Shown piece by piece: positions 26,119-35,164 of a DNA stretch of 64,000 nt (positions are counted from its first letter, which is position 1; every line of letters begins with the position of its first letter). The DNA is taken from contig NZ_LWLS01000001.1 in the NCBI RefSeq assembly GCF_001905095.1, forward strand, positions 62,001 to 126,000, in the 5' to 3' direction. The notes beneath the pieces were generated by a model. It ran no database searches, was not told the DNA's origin, and saw nothing but the letters and a program-made list of their open reading frames with translations. This DNA comes from Micromonospora sp. CB01531. Its GTDB lineage: Bacteria; Actinomycetota; Actinomycetes; Mycobacteriales; Micromonosporaceae. The position numbers and the translations under genes were made by a program.

Positions 26119-27196
26119 TGGTGTCCGAGATGACCTCGGCGGGCGTGTTGGCCATCCACTGGGCGAGGGAGATGTCCTGGAAACGGGGGTTGCGGAACAT
26201 TTCCAGGAACACCAGTGGCTCGTCGCCGAGGTTCTCGATGTAGTGCCCGTAGGCGAACGGCACATACCCCACGTCGCCGGCCCGGAAGTCGAACGTCCGG
26301 GCCACCCCGGTGCTGGCGAACACGCCCATCCGGCCCTGTCCGGAGATGTAGTACTGCCATTCGTCGTCCGTGGGATGCCAGTGCAGCTCGCGGAGGCCAC
26401 CCGGATCGATCTCCACGAGGGCCGCGGAGATGTCGGTCGACGCCGCGAAGTTGGTGGTGTCCGCGATCCGGACCGAGCCGCCGGGAAAGCGGTGCGGCGC
26501 CTGGGCGCGCAGCCGGTGCTTGAAGCTGCGCGGCACGTCACCGGCCGGGCTCACCACCCGGTCCTCGGTCAGGGGTGGGGGAAGCTCGCCCTGGAAGATG
26601 TACTTTTCCCGCTCCGGCAGGGCATCCAACTGGTCGACCGACCAGCCGAAGTTCTTGGCCACGACGCTCTTCGGCACGTGCGCGAAGAAGTCGCTCATCA
26701 GGAAGGTGTCGTTCTCCGAGAACAGCCCGTCGTCGAAGACCAGGAGGAACTCCACCCCGTCGGCGAGCGCCTGGATGTGGTGCGGCACGCCCTTCGGAAA
26801 GAACCACAGGTCACCCTGCTGCACGTCCTCCAGGAAGTTGCGGCCCTCGTGGTCGACCGCGCCGATCCGGCAGCTGCCGTTGATCACGTACGCCCACTCG
26901 GCCTGCTTGTGCCAGTGCAGCTCCCGGTACGCCCCGGGTTCGAGAGCCATGTCGACGCCGGCCAGCTCGGTGGCGATCGGTAGCTCCCGCTGGGTGACCT
27001 CGCGGGCCCAGCCGCCCTGCTCGATGCGGGTGTGCGCGTTGGAGAAGGAGAAGCGCAGGTTGGGCACGGTGCCGTGGTCGGTCGGCGGCGGGACGAGCAG
27101 GTCGGGGTTCTGCCGGTCGAGCATCACGTTGCGCGGACTGGTGTCCGGCCTGCCGCCATCCGCGCGTACCGGCTGTGGTGCGGTGTCCTGGGCCAT
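26057..27196 (-). CDS. oxdD: Oxalate decarboxylase (bicupin)
   Basis: The 379-residue protein has two cupin domains, each with a full metal site: ELHWHKQAEW with PKGVPHHIQ, and ELHWHPTDDEW with PFAYGHYIE. The lid over the active site reads SENDT, close to the SENST of B. subtilis oxalate decarboxylase, and keeps the key Glu, which argues for decarboxylase over oxidase. The family is Mn-dependent and converts oxalate to formate and CO2. It has no signal peptide. ATG 27196 follows AAGGAG. It is in line with an NRAMP transporter gene, which could supply the Mn. Confidence 0.88.
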   Translation of the reverse strand: MAQDTAPQPVRADGGRPDTSPRNVMLDRQNPDLLVPPPTDHGTVPNLRFSFSNAHTRIEQGGWAREVTQRELPIATELAGVDMALEPGAYRELHWHKQAEWAYVINGSCRIGAVDHEGRNFLEDVQQGDLWFFPKGVPHHIQALADGVEFLLVFDDGLFSENDTFLMSDFFAHVPKSVVAKNFGWSVDQLDALPEREKYIFQGELPPPLTEDRVVSPAGDVPRSFKHRLRAQAPHRFPGGSVRIADTTNFAASTDISAALVEIDPGGLRELHWHPTDDEWQYYISGQGRMGVFASTGVARTFDFRAGDVGYVPFAYGHYIENLGDEPLVFLEMFRNPRFQDISLAQWMANTPAEVISDTINLPREMIEALPKEKRPVVR

Positions 27197-27219
27197 GGTG
27201 GTCAGCTCCTTCGATCGGT

Positions 27220-27484
27220 TCAGTGGTGTGGGACGTGTCGGGGCGCCGGCAGCCAGAGCAGGGCACGGGCGGCGGCCGGCCCGTGTCGGAGCGCCACGGC
27301 GACGGGGATGCCGAGGCAGGTGAGCGCGACGGCGGCGGCCGCCCACGGCGAGACCCCGGCACCCAGCCCGGCGGCTGAGAGCAGGAGCAGCACCCCGAGC
27401 TTGAGCCGCAGGGCGGCCAGCGGCGCTGCCCGCCGGACCGGGCCTGACGGCGGGTCGGGTGATGAGTGGGTTCCGGGTGGTCAT
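27220..27484 (-). pseudogene. Frameshifted small membrane protein between NRAMP and oxalate decarboxylase genes
   Basis: An ATG at 27484 follows GGAGGACCG, an excellent ribosome site 17 bp after the NRAMP stop. Its frame gives MTTRNPLITRPAVRPG and then turns into Arg/Pro-rich sequence that runs on into the oxalate decarboxylase gene. A shift of one base, between about 27420 and 27450, gives a hydrophobic reading (LRLKLGVLLLLSAAGLGAG, then AVALTCLGIPVAVALRHG) ending in a TGA at 27220, with no start codon of its own. Together they look like one ~88-residue two-helix membrane protein broken by a frameshift or sequencing error. Confidence 0.45.
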
Positions 27485-27501
27485 CGGTCCTCCGGCAGTG
27501 G

Positions 27502-28764
27502 TCAGGCGAGGAGCAGCAGCGGCAGCGCGCAGCCGACCGCGGCCACCGCCGCCCCGGCGGTGGCGGCCACGCGGGTGGTCAGCGGAGCGTTGACCAGCGA
27601 CCCCATCACGGCCCGGTCCCGGCAGAACCAGACGAGGAGGAAGAGCGCGACCGGTACGCCGAGCGAGAGCACCACCTGGCTGGCGATCAGCAGTCCGGTC
27701 AGCGGCGCCCCGAGCAGCAGGGCGAGCACGGCGGGCGTGATGGTGAGCAGGCGGCGCAGCCGTACCGGGATGCGGCGGGCCAGGAAGCCGTCCATCACCA
27801 CGTCACCGGCGAGGGTGCCGACCCCGCTGGACGACAGACCCGAGGCGAGCAGGGCGATGCTGAACAGCAGCGCGGCACCCCCGCCCACCCTGGTCAGCAA
27901 CACGCTGTGGGCGGCGACGATGTCACCGGTCCACCCGCCGCCGCTCGCCTCGTGCAGGCCGGCGCCGAGTGCGATCATCGAGACGTTCACGACGGTGGCC
28001 AGCCCGAGCGCCGCGCCGCAGTCGATCCGTAGGGCGCGCCGGATGAGGGCCGGCGAGCGTCGCGCCGCCTCGGCGGGTCGGCCGCCGGTACGGACGATCG
28101 CAGAGTGCAGGTAGACGGCGTGCGGCATCACGGTCGCGCCGACGATGCCCATCGCCAGCAGCACCGACTCCGTGCCGTCCAGGCGGGGGGCCAAGCCGTG
28201 CAGGGCGGCGGTGGCCGACTGGTGGCCCACCGCGTACAGGTTGTAGAGGAAGCCGGCCCCGACCGTCAGTAGCGCGGCGGCGCTGATCAGCTCGAGGCGG
28301 CGGGCCCGGCCACGCCGCCGCAGCTCCAGCATCAGCAGGGAGAGGACGCCGGTCACCACCGCAGCGAGGCCGACCGGCATGCCGAACAGCAGCCGCATGC
28401 CGATGGCCGCCCCGACGAACTCGGCCACGTCGGTGGCGAGGACGACCACCTCGGCCTGCACCCACAGGGCTCGGCTCGCCCAGCGGGGGAACCGCTCCCG
28501 GCTGAGCTGCGGCAGGCTCTTTCCGGTCGCCGCGCCGAGCTTGGCCGCCTGGAACTGCACCAGCACCGCCACCAGGCTCGCTGCCACCACCACCCAGACC
28601 AGCAGGTACCCGGAGGTGGCCCCGGCGGTCAGGTTCGTGGCCACGTTGCCGGGATCGATGTAGGCGATGGCGGCGACGAAGCCCGGCCCCAGCAGGGGCG
28701 CGACGCGGGGCCGGGCGGGGATTGCGGCCCGTCCGGTGGGCCGCAGCTTCTGGATCGTGGTCAT
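27502..28764 (-). CDS. mntH: NRAMP-family Mn2+/Fe2+ transporter
   Basis: The 420-residue protein has 11 or so membrane segments with both NRAMP metal-site motifs: DPGN in AYIDPGNVATN (helix 1) and MPH in GATVMPHAVYLHS (helix 6). It is proton-coupled import of divalent metal at the cytoplasmic membrane. It is encoded upstream of, and co-directional with, the Mn-dependent oxalate decarboxylase, so metal supply for that enzyme is a reasonable inference. The start ATG 28764 gives TTIQKLRPTGR. The longer form to 28797 is possible. Confidence 0.9.
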   Translation of the reverse strand: MTTIQKLRPTGRAAIPARPRVAPLLGPGFVAAIAYIDPGNVATNLTAGATSGYLLVWVVVAASLVAVLVQFQAAKLGAATGKSLPQLSRERFPRWASRALWVQAEVVVLATDVAEFVGAAIGMRLLFGMPVGLAAVVTGVLSLLMLELRRRGRARRLELISAAALLTVGAGFLYNLYAVGHQSATAALHGLAPRLDGTESVLLAMGIVGATVMPHAVYLHSAIVRTGGRPAEAARRSPALIRRALRIDCGAALGLATVVNVSMIALGAGLHEASGGGWTGDIVAAHSVLLTRVGGGAALLFSIALLASGLSSSGVGTLAGDVVMDGFLARRIPVRLRRLLTITPAVLALLLGAPLTGLLIASQVVLSLGVPVALFLLVWFCRDRAVMGSLVNAPLTTRVAATAGAAVAAVGCALPLLLLA

Positions 28765-29178
28765 GCCGCTGATCGTCCGGCCGGGTCGGCCAGCCACACA
28801 TCACGCGATCGCGGGGTCTGTTTTCGCCACCGCCCGGCCAACTCCGGGCGGTGCCGGCGACCCGGCGGACGCACCGAGCCCCGTCGACCCGCTCGCTTCG
28901 GGGGCGCTCGGCATCGCCGGCTCCTGGCCGAACTGGCCGTCGATCGACCTCGATGGCGTACGGATGGTTCGTGCCAACCGTCCGTATGACGGGATGCGTC
29001 ACCCGATCGTGTCGTACTTGTGACCTGCTGCCGCTTCGCAGCGCACTGTCCCAAGTGGTTGCCTGAAGCCAACATCCCCTGGTCAAAAGCTGCTCGGTGC
29101 AGCATCCACCGGGGCGACCCTGTTACCCGACGGCGGTGGCCGGCGCTGATCACCGCCTCACCAGCAGGAGGAATCCGC
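28765..29178. other. Divergent intergenic region, mntH / secreted metalloprotease
   Basis: No gene is supported in these 414 bp. It must hold promoters for both neighbours. Its main feature is the long inverted repeat at 28957-28988, listed separately. I see no Mn riboswitch (yybP-ykoY) core. Confidence 0.4.
28957..28988. promoter_or_regulatory. 13-bp-arm inverted repeat upstream of mntH
   Basis: CGTACGGATGGTT (28957-28969), spacer CGTGCC, AACCGTCCGTATG (28976-28988): 11 of 13 positions are complementary and the other two would be G-U in RNA. It lies ~190 bp before either start codon. It could be a metal-responsive operator or an RNA hairpin. It does not match the DtxR consensus. Confidence 0.5.
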
Positions 29179-31308
29179 GTGCTATTGAAACGACCGAGCC
29201 GGATCGCGGCGGCGGTGGCGGGCGCCACCGCGCTCGCCTTCACGGTCTCGGCCCCGGCCCAGGCCAACGATCACGAGAACCTTCCCGGCGAGCCGACCAT
29301 CACGTTGCCGATCAACGACAGTGCGGCGGGCGGCACCTACAACCAGGACTTCACCCGGGTGTACGCCAACACCACGCCCGACGGCACCCCGGTCTACATC
29401 TACGTCCCGAAGGGCACCCCGCTCGACGGCACCGCGCCGGCCGGCGTGGCCAGCCTCGACCCGAAGTTCGATCACAACCCGGGGGACGCGTTCACCCCCT
29501 GCGCCACCGCCACGGCGGCGCAGTTCACCCTCACCCAGGCGCAGATCAACTATGTCGGCGACAAGCTCGCCAACCAGATCGTCGCGGTGGACGAGGAGCA
29601 CTTCGGCCCGATGGACGCGGCCGACCCGGACGAGCCGGCCAGCGACTCGCTGGTCATGGTGCTCTACAACATCCAGGACGACGCGTACTACGACTGCGCG
29701 GTCACCTCGTACACCGCCGGCTACTTCGCGCCGGACTTCATCCAGACCAACGGCATGAACGTCATCGTGGTCGATGCCCTGGACTGGGCCAACCGGGTCG
29801 GTCCGAACGACTCGCCGTGGCGCGACAACAACCCGGCCAACGACCGCCCCGAGCTGTACGAGGGCACCGTCGCGCACGAGCTGCAGCACCTGCTGCACAA
29901 CTACAGCGACCCGGGCGAGCTGTCCTGGGTCGACGAGGGCCTGGCCGACTTCGCCATCTTCCTCAACGGGCTGGACGCCGGCGGCTCGCACCTGAGCAAC
30001 CAGCAGGTCTTCTACGAGGAGACCTCGCTGACCCGGTGGGGCAGCACCCTGGCCAACTACGGCGCCTCCTTCACCTACTTCCAGTACCTCTGGGAGCAGG
30101 CCGGCGGCAACGGCGACGGCACCTACACCCCGGACAAGCAGTACGACGGCAAGGCCGGTGACCTGCTCATCAAGAAGATCTTCGAGGAGCAGGCCGACGG
30201 CATGACCGGCGTGCAGAACGCCATCGACAGCTTCAACGCGGCGACCGGCGCCCACCTGCGCAGCGCGGCCGACCTGTTCCGCGACTGGTCGGTGGCGGTC
30301 TACCTGGACGACGAGAAGTCGCCGATCTACGACATCAAGGCGTTCGACTTCGGCGACCCGGCGGACACGTCCTGGACCATCGACATCGCCGACGACGTCT
30401 TCTGGAGCGGCCGGGGCCACTACCAGGGCGCCACTCCGGAGGCCAAGTGGGCGCGGCTGAAGAACCGCCCCGACACCACCGCCGTGCCGTTCGGCATGTC
30501 CGTCGAGCGGTTCCGCAACCCCGGCCCGACCGTGGCGCTGGCCTTCGACGGCGACGACGAGACGGTGATCGCGCCGCACACCGGCACGACCCACTGGTAC
30601 GCCGGGTACGAGAGCCAGGACGACAACATCCTCGACGTCGACACCTCCGGCGGCGTGACCTCGCTGGACTTCTGGAGCTGGTACTTCATCGAGGAGGGCT
30701 GGGACTACGGCTTCGTCGAGGCCCTGGTCAACGGCAACTGGGTGACGGTGCCGGTGCGCAACGACGCCGGTCAGGTCGTCACCACCAACGACGACCCGCA
30801 CGGCAACAACGAGGAGGGCAACGGCCTGACCGGCACCTCCGGCGGCCGGTACTTCGTGGACGACCCGGCCTACCTGCACCTGACCGCCGACCTGCCGGCC
30901 GGCGCGACGGACGTCCGGTTCCGGTACTCCACCGACGCCGCGTACATGGACACCGGCTGGTTCGTCGACGACGTTCGGGTCAACGGCGCCGATGCGAACC
31001 TCACCTCGGCGGCGGGCAACTGGTTCGCCACCAGCGGCGTGCAGGACAACAACTGGACGGTCCAGGTGGTCAGCCACTGCGACCTCACCCCGGGCGTCAC
31101 CTCGCCGGGGGAGACCACCGACGGCGCGGGCAACTGGGTCTACCGGACCACCGGCGACCAGTTCACCGCCAGCGGCCTGAAGACGAAGTGCGCCAACGGC
31201 AAGCAGGACGACTTCGCCGTCCTGATCTCCAACCTGCCGACCGGTGACCTCACCTACCTGGACGCGGACTACACGTTCCGGGTGACCAACACCGGCAACG
31301 CGAAGTAA
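29179..31308 (+). CDS. Secreted zinc metalloprotease (HELQH, M6/immune-inhibitor-A-like)
   Basis: The 709-residue protein has a signal peptide (basic LLKRPSR, hydrophobic AAAVAGATALAFTV, then SAPAQAND). The catalytic motif HELQHLLHN is in VAHELQHLLH, and 20 or so residues on WVDEGLADF supplies the third ligand, a gluzincin-like pattern. The C-terminal half contains a jelly-roll segment with SLDFWSWYFIEEGWDYG and TGWFVDDVRVNG, as in immune inhibitor A-type proteases and choice-of-anchor-J modules. GTG 29179 follows AGGAGGAA. It probably degrades extracellular protein. Confidence 0.85.
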   Translation: MLLKRPSRIAAAVAGATALAFTVSAPAQANDHENLPGEPTITLPINDSAAGGTYNQDFTRVYANTTPDGTPVYIYVPKGTPLDGTAPAGVASLDPKFDHNPGDAFTPCATATAAQFTLTQAQINYVGDKLANQIVAVDEEHFGPMDAADPDEPASDSLVMVLYNIQDDAYYDCAVTSYTAGYFAPDFIQTNGMNVIVVDALDWANRVGPNDSPWRDNNPANDRPELYEGTVAHELQHLLHNYSDPGELSWVDEGLADFAIFLNGLDAGGSHLSNQQVFYEETSLTRWGSTLANYGASFTYFQYLWEQAGGNGDGTYTPDKQYDGKAGDLLIKKIFEEQADGMTGVQNAIDSFNAATGAHLRSAADLFRDWSVAVYLDDEKSPIYDIKAFDFGDPADTSWTIDIADDVFWSGRGHYQGATPEAKWARLKNRPDTTAVPFGMSVERFRNPGPTVALAFDGDDETVIAPHTGTTHWYAGYESQDDNILDVDTSGGVTSLDFWSWYFIEEGWDYGFVEALVNGNWVTVPVRNDAGQVVTTNDDPHGNNEEGNGLTGTSGGRYFVDDPAYLHLTADLPAGATDVRFRYSTDAAYMDTGWFVDDVRVNGADANLTSAAGNWFATSGVQDNNWTVQVVSHCDLTPGVTSPGETTDGAGNWVYRTTGDQFTASGLKTKCANGKQDDFAVLISNLPTGDLTYLDADYTFRVTNTGNAK

Positions 31309-31322
31309 GTTCCGTACCCCTT

Positions 31323-31353
31323 CGGGCCCGCGCCGCACGTCGGCGCGGGCCCG
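31323..31353 (+). terminator. Perfect 13-bp terminator hairpin
   Basis: Arms 31323-31335 and 31341-31353 pair perfectly around CACGT, 15 bp after the metalloprotease stop and before the convergent YqeB-like gene. Confidence 0.8.
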
Positions 31354-31380
31354 TCGCCGTCGGCCGTCACCGGCCACCCG

Positions 31381-32097
31381 CTAGCGGCGGTCGCCGTCCC
31401 GGTCGGGCTGGCCCGGCACCAGCCGCCAGTACTGCCGCTTCCCGTCGTCGCGGACCACCACCCCAAGCCGGCCCAGCTCTTCGCGCAGCTCCCGCACCTC
31501 GCCGCCACGGTCGGCCTCGACCGCCCGCTGCCGGGCCCGCAGCAGCGCGTCCGCCCCGGCCGGCAGCCCCGGCAGCCCCTCCACCCAGCGCCGGTACGCC
31601 GCCCGGTGCGGGTCCTGCTCCAGCCACGGCCAGCCCTGCCCGGTGAACGCGGCACGCAGCCGGCCCTGGTCCAGGTCGGACTTCTCCCGGGCCAGTTCCC
31701 CACCCTCGGCGTCGAGCAGCACCAGCGCCTTCCCGTCCAGGAAGACCCCCGCGACCCCGGCCCGGGCGACGTCCCGGCCGTGGCCGTCGCGGTGCAGCCG
31801 CACCCCGGTCCGGCCCACCGTCACGGTCAACCGCTCCCGGGTGCCGAGGTAGGCGACGACCAGCCCGACCAACGCCAGCGCCGCCGCGCCCCCGGCGTAC
31901 GCCCGCTCGTCGGGCAGCCGGGCCAGCAGCCTGAACCAGCCCTGGAACGGGAACCAGGGCAGGCCGGCAAGCCAGCCGGACGCGGCCGTGAGCGCCGCGC
32001 CCAGCCCGGCCCCGAGCAGCGGGAACCCGGCCCACATCAGCACCAGCTCCCCGGCGCCGCCGCTGACCACCGCCTCGCCGTACCCCCGCGTGGTCAT
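31381..32097 (-). CDS. YqeB-like membrane protein
   Basis: The 238-residue protein has two or three membrane segments (LVLMWAGFPLLGAGLGAAL; AAALALVGLVVAYLG), the WLAGLPWFPFQG motif between them and a charged cytoplasmic half (VFLDGKALVLLDAEG; YWRLVPG). It resembles the YqeB family of actinobacteria and Bacillus, whose function is unknown. It starts 2 bp after the ABC permease stop, so it probably belongs to that operon. Recognition is by eye. Confidence 0.65.
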   Translation of the reverse strand: MTTRGYGEAVVSGGAGELVLMWAGFPLLGAGLGAALTAASGWLAGLPWFPFQGWFRLLARLPDERAYAGGAAALALVGLVVAYLGTRERLTVTVGRTGVRLHRDGHGRDVARAGVAGVFLDGKALVLLDAEGGELAREKSDLDQGRLRAAFTGQGWPWLEQDPHRAAYRRWVEGLPGLPAGADALLRARQRAVEADRGGEVRELREELGRLGVVVRDDGKRQYWRLVPGQPDRDGDRR

Positions 32098-32099
32098 GG

Positions 32100-32891
32100 T
32101 CAGGACACCTCCCGCCGTAGCGTCCGGACCAGCCCGGCGGCCAGCGGTAGGACCATCCACACCAGCAGCGACACGGCCAGGCGTGCCCACTGCCCCGCGG
32201 TGACGTCGGGCCCGAACAGCGGCTCCATCGTCACCCCGGTGTCCAGCCAGCGGGCGGGTCCGCGCAGCGCCGAGATCATCCCGCCGAGGATCGACCAGAG
32301 GGTGGGCAGCAGCAGGTAGGTGACGATCGCCAGCGGCGTGTTGAGCAGCAGCAACCCGAACCCCGCGCCCATCAGCACGCTGACGACCTGCAGCACGGCC
32401 GCGTGCAGGAGCATGGACCCGTCGAACGACCAGTCGCCCGCGCCGCCGGTGGCCCGCGCGAGCAGCGTGGCGACGGCGGCCACGGCCAGGCTGACCAGCA
32501 CCGACCCCAGCGCGGCCAGCACCATCGCGGCGAGCTTCGCGAAAACGACCCGCTCCCGCCTGGGCACCAGGGTGAACGTGGTCAGCGCGGTCCGCTGCGA
32601 CCACTCGGCGGTGATCGACAGAATGCCCAGCACCGGCAGCAGCAGCCCCACCGGTAGCAGCGACGGGACGAGGAAGTCGGCGAAGTTCTGCTGCTCCTCG
32701 CCGAGGACGAAGAGCTGCACGGTGACGATGCCGGCGGCGACCAGACCGATGGTGATCAGCAGCCAGTATCCGGCCCGCGTGTCGGCGAGCTTGCGCAGCT
32801 CCACCCCAGTCAGCCGGGCCAGCGACGGCTGGTGCCGCTCGGCCCGGCGGGTGACGGTGGGCGGGGCGGGTGCGGGCGTGGTGGTGGTCAT
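32100..32891 (-). CDS. ABC transporter permease (ABC-2 family)
   Basis: The 263-residue protein has about six membrane helices and the ABC-2 type features: LTGVELRKLADTRAGYW before helix 1, and ILSITAEWSQRTALTTFTLVPRR after helix 2, typical of permeases paired with single-domain ATPases. The ATG overlaps the ATPase stop by four bases. The substrate is unknown. Confidence 0.85.
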   Translation of the reverse strand: MTTTTPAPAPPTVTRRAERHQPSLARLTGVELRKLADTRAGYWLLITIGLVAAGIVTVQLFVLGEEQQNFADFLVPSLLPVGLLLPVLGILSITAEWSQRTALTTFTLVPRRERVVFAKLAAMVLAALGSVLVSLAVAAVATLLARATGGAGDWSFDGSMLLHAAVLQVVSVLMGAGFGLLLLNTPLAIVTYLLLPTLWSILGGMISALRGPARWLDTGVTMEPLFGPDVTAGQWARLAVSLLVWMVLPLAAGLVRTLRREVS

Positions 32892-33784
32892 CGGGCGTCC
32901 TCCCGGGTCGGCGCGTCGGAGGTGAGGGAGAGGAAGAGCTGTTCGAGGCCGGAGCCGCTGGCCGGTCGCAACTCGCTGAGGGCGACGCCCGCGTCGGCAG
33001 CGGCCTGCCCGACCGCCTCGGCCTCGGCCCGCACCAGCAGGCCGTCGGTGACCTGGTCGGCGTCGAGCCCGGCCCGGTCCAACGCGACGCGCAACGCACC
33101 CTGGTCGCGGGCCCGAACCAGGGTGCCGGCGCCGGCAAGCAGCTCGTCCTTGCCGCCCTGGGCCACCACCCGGCCGTTGCCGATCACGACCAGCCGGTCG
33201 GCGACCGCCTCCACCTCGCGGAGCAGATGCGAGGAGAGCAGCACGGTGCCGCCCCGGTCGGCGAAGTCGCGCAGCAGGCCGCGCATCCAGAAGATGCCCT
33301 CCGGGTCGAGACCGTTGGCCGGCTCGTCGAGGATCAGCACCCGGGGGTCACCCAGCAGGGCCAGCGCCAGGCCGAGCCGCTGCCGCATCCCCAGGGAGTA
33401 CGCCCGGACCCGGCGCTTCGTCGCGGGCCCGGTCAATCCGACCAGGTCGAGCTTCGCGGCGACCTCCCGTCGGTCCACGCCCATCGTGCTCGCGGCGACG
33501 GTCAGCACCTCCCGACCGGTCCGCCCGACGTGCTGCGCGGACGCGTCGAGCAGGACGCCGACCTCCCGGCCGGGGTTGCCCAACTGCCGATAGGGCAGCC
33601 CGGCGACGGTGGCGCTGCCCGAGGTCGGCGGGGTCAGGCCGCAGATCATCCGCATGGTGGTGGACTTGCCCGCGCCGTTCGGGCCGAGGAAGCCGGTCAC
33701 CGTGCCCGGCTCGCAGCGGAACGAGACATCGTCGACGGCCGGGAGCGGGCCGTAGCGCTTGGTCAGGTGGTCAACCTCGATCAT
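32888..33784 (-). CDS. ABC transporter ATP-binding protein
   Basis: The 298-residue protein has Walker A GPNGAGKS at residues 34-41, signature YSLGMRQRL, Walker B VLILDEPANGLDP and the H-loop SSHLLREVE. The signature has Leu in place of the usual Gly (LSGGQ-type), as in the BcrA-like group. ATG 33784 was chosen because the longer form adds unrelated sequence. It overlaps the permease gene. The neighbouring two-component system is divergent and may regulate it, as in bacitracin-type modules. Confidence 0.88.
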   Translation of the reverse strand: MIEVDHLTKRYGPLPAVDDVSFRCEPGTVTGFLGPNGAGKSTTMRMICGLTPPTSGSATVAGLPYRQLGNPGREVGVLLDASAQHVGRTGREVLTVAASTMGVDRREVAAKLDLVGLTGPATKRRVRAYSLGMRQRLGLALALLGDPRVLILDEPANGLDPEGIFWMRGLLRDFADRGGTVLLSSHLLREVEAVADRLVVIGNGRVVAQGGKDELLAGAGTLVRARDQGALRVALDRAGLDADQVTDGLLVRAEAEAVGQAAADAGVALSELRPASGSGLEQLFLSLTSDAPTREDAR

Positions 33785-33904
33785 GCCGGTAAGCCTGCCC
33801 GCGCCACCCGGCCACCCGCAGCGGCCGGCGGTCGGCATCGCCTCGACCGAGGTCTACGCTCAGATGTCGACTTTGGTCGCTGGTCCGGCTCGCCGATGCC
33901 TGCC

Positions 33905-33910
33905 TAGCAT
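33905..33910 (+). promoter_or_regulatory. -10-like TAGCAT, six bases before a GTG start
   Basis: TAGCAT ends six bases before the kinase start at 33917 and there is no Shine-Dalgarno. This is the layout of a leaderless actinobacterial transcript. Confidence 0.5.
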
Positions 33911-33916
33911 GAGGGC

Positions 33917-35164
33917 GTGACCAGCAGTGCCGTGCCCGAGCACCCCTGGCTGTTGCCGGGGGCGCTGACGCTGAACCCGGCGGCGGGAGCGCGACCGCGA
34001 CGCACCACGCGGGACTGGATCATCGACAGTCTGTGCTTCCTGCTCGGCCTCGGCTGGGTCCTGCTCGCCACGGCCGATGCGGCCTCGCCGGACCCGGAGA
34101 TGGCCGAGCCACTGGCGCAACCGTGGATGATCCCGGCCGACGCGCTGCTCGGGCTGGCCTGCTGCGTCCTGCTCTGGGTGCGGCGCCGGTGGCCGCTGGG
34201 CCTGGCCGTCGCGACCCTGCCGTTGACCCTGTTCTCGTTGGCGGCCGCGGGTCCCCTGTTGATCATCTACTTCACCGTGGTGGTGCACCGCCGGACGGCC
34301 GTCGCGCTGGGGGTCACCGCCGCCGGCCTGGTCACCAACCTCGCCTTCAACTACCTGCGCCCCGAGCCCTCCATGCCGTACTGGGCGGCCACCGTCTGGG
34401 GCGTGGTGCTCAGCTTCCTCGTGCTCGCCTGGGGGATGTTCGTGCGGGCCCGCCGGCAGCTGGTCGTGTCGTTGCGGGAGCGGGCCGAGCGGGCCGAGAC
34501 CGAGCAGCAGCTGCGGGTGGCGCAGGCCCGACAGCTGGAGCGCACCCGGATCGCGCGCGAGATGCACGATGTGCTCGCCCACCGGATCTCCCTGCTCAGC
34601 CTGCACGCGGGCGCTCTGGAATTCCGTCCGGACGCACCGCCGGAAGAGGTGGCGAAGGCGGCCGGGGTGATCCGGGGCAGCGCCCACGCCGCCCTGCAGG
34701 ACCTGCGCGAGGTGATCGGCGTGCTCCGCGCGGAGACCGGCGCGGAGCAGATTCCGGAACGTCCGCAGCCCACGCTGGCGGACCTCGCGGCTCTGGTCGA
34801 GGAGTCGCGGGCGGCCGGGATGCGGGTCGATCTGCGCGATCGGGTGACCGCGGCGGAACGAATGCCGGCGGCCCTCGGGCGGAGTGTCTACCGGATCGTG
34901 CAGGAAGGCCTGACCAACGCCCGCAAGCACGCCGCCGGGGCCGCGGTCACGGTGGAGCTGATCGGCGGGCCCGACGCGGGGCTCACTGTCGAGATCCGTA
35001 ACCGCTGGCCGGTCGGCGGGTCCAGTAGCCCCGAGCTGCCGGGTGCCGGGACCGGCCTGGTCGGCATCGCCGAGCGGGTCAGCCTGGCCGGCGGCCGCCT
35101 GGAGTACGGGCGCGACGACTCGGGCGACTTCCGGCTCGCCGCCTGGCTGCCGTGGCCGGCGTGA
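33917..35164 (+). CDS. Sensor histidine kinase (NarL-type system, HisKA_3)
   Basis: The 415-residue protein has five or six N-terminal membrane segments, a coiled stretch (RERAERAETEQQLRVAQ) and the HisKA_3 box ERTRIAREMHDVLAHRIS with the phospho-acceptor His. The ATPase domain has the N-box EGLTNARKHA and a G-box-like GTGLVGIAERV. It starts leaderless with GTG and overlaps the response regulator by four bases. The signal is unknown. The divergent ABC transporter is a likely target. Confidence 0.88.
   Translation: MTSSAVPEHPWLLPGALTLNPAAGARPRRTTRDWIIDSLCFLLGLGWVLLATADAASPDPEMAEPLAQPWMIPADALLGLACCVLLWVRRRWPLGLAVATLPLTLFSLAAAGPLLIIYFTVVVHRRTAVALGVTAAGLVTNLAFNYLRPEPSMPYWAATVWGVVLSFLVLAWGMFVRARRQLVVSLRERAERAETEQQLRVAQARQLERTRIAREMHDVLAHRISLLSLHAGALEFRPDAPPEEVAKAAGVIRGSAHAALQDLREVIGVLRAETGAEQIPERPQPTLADLAALVEESRAAGMRVDLRDRVTAAERMPAALGRSVYRIVQEGLTNARKHAAGAAVTVELIGGPDAGLTVEIRNRWPVGGSSSPELPGAGTGLVGIAERVSLAGGRLEYGRDDSGDFRLAAWLPWPA

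Noticed and set aside
28765..29178. Manganese (yybP-ykoY) riboswitch before mntH
   Set aside because: The region shows an inverted repeat but not the riboswitch core loops.
29182..31377. Long open frame antisense to the secreted metalloprotease
   Set aside because: Composition is the typical complement of a GC-rich gene; no start site, motifs or conserved domain.
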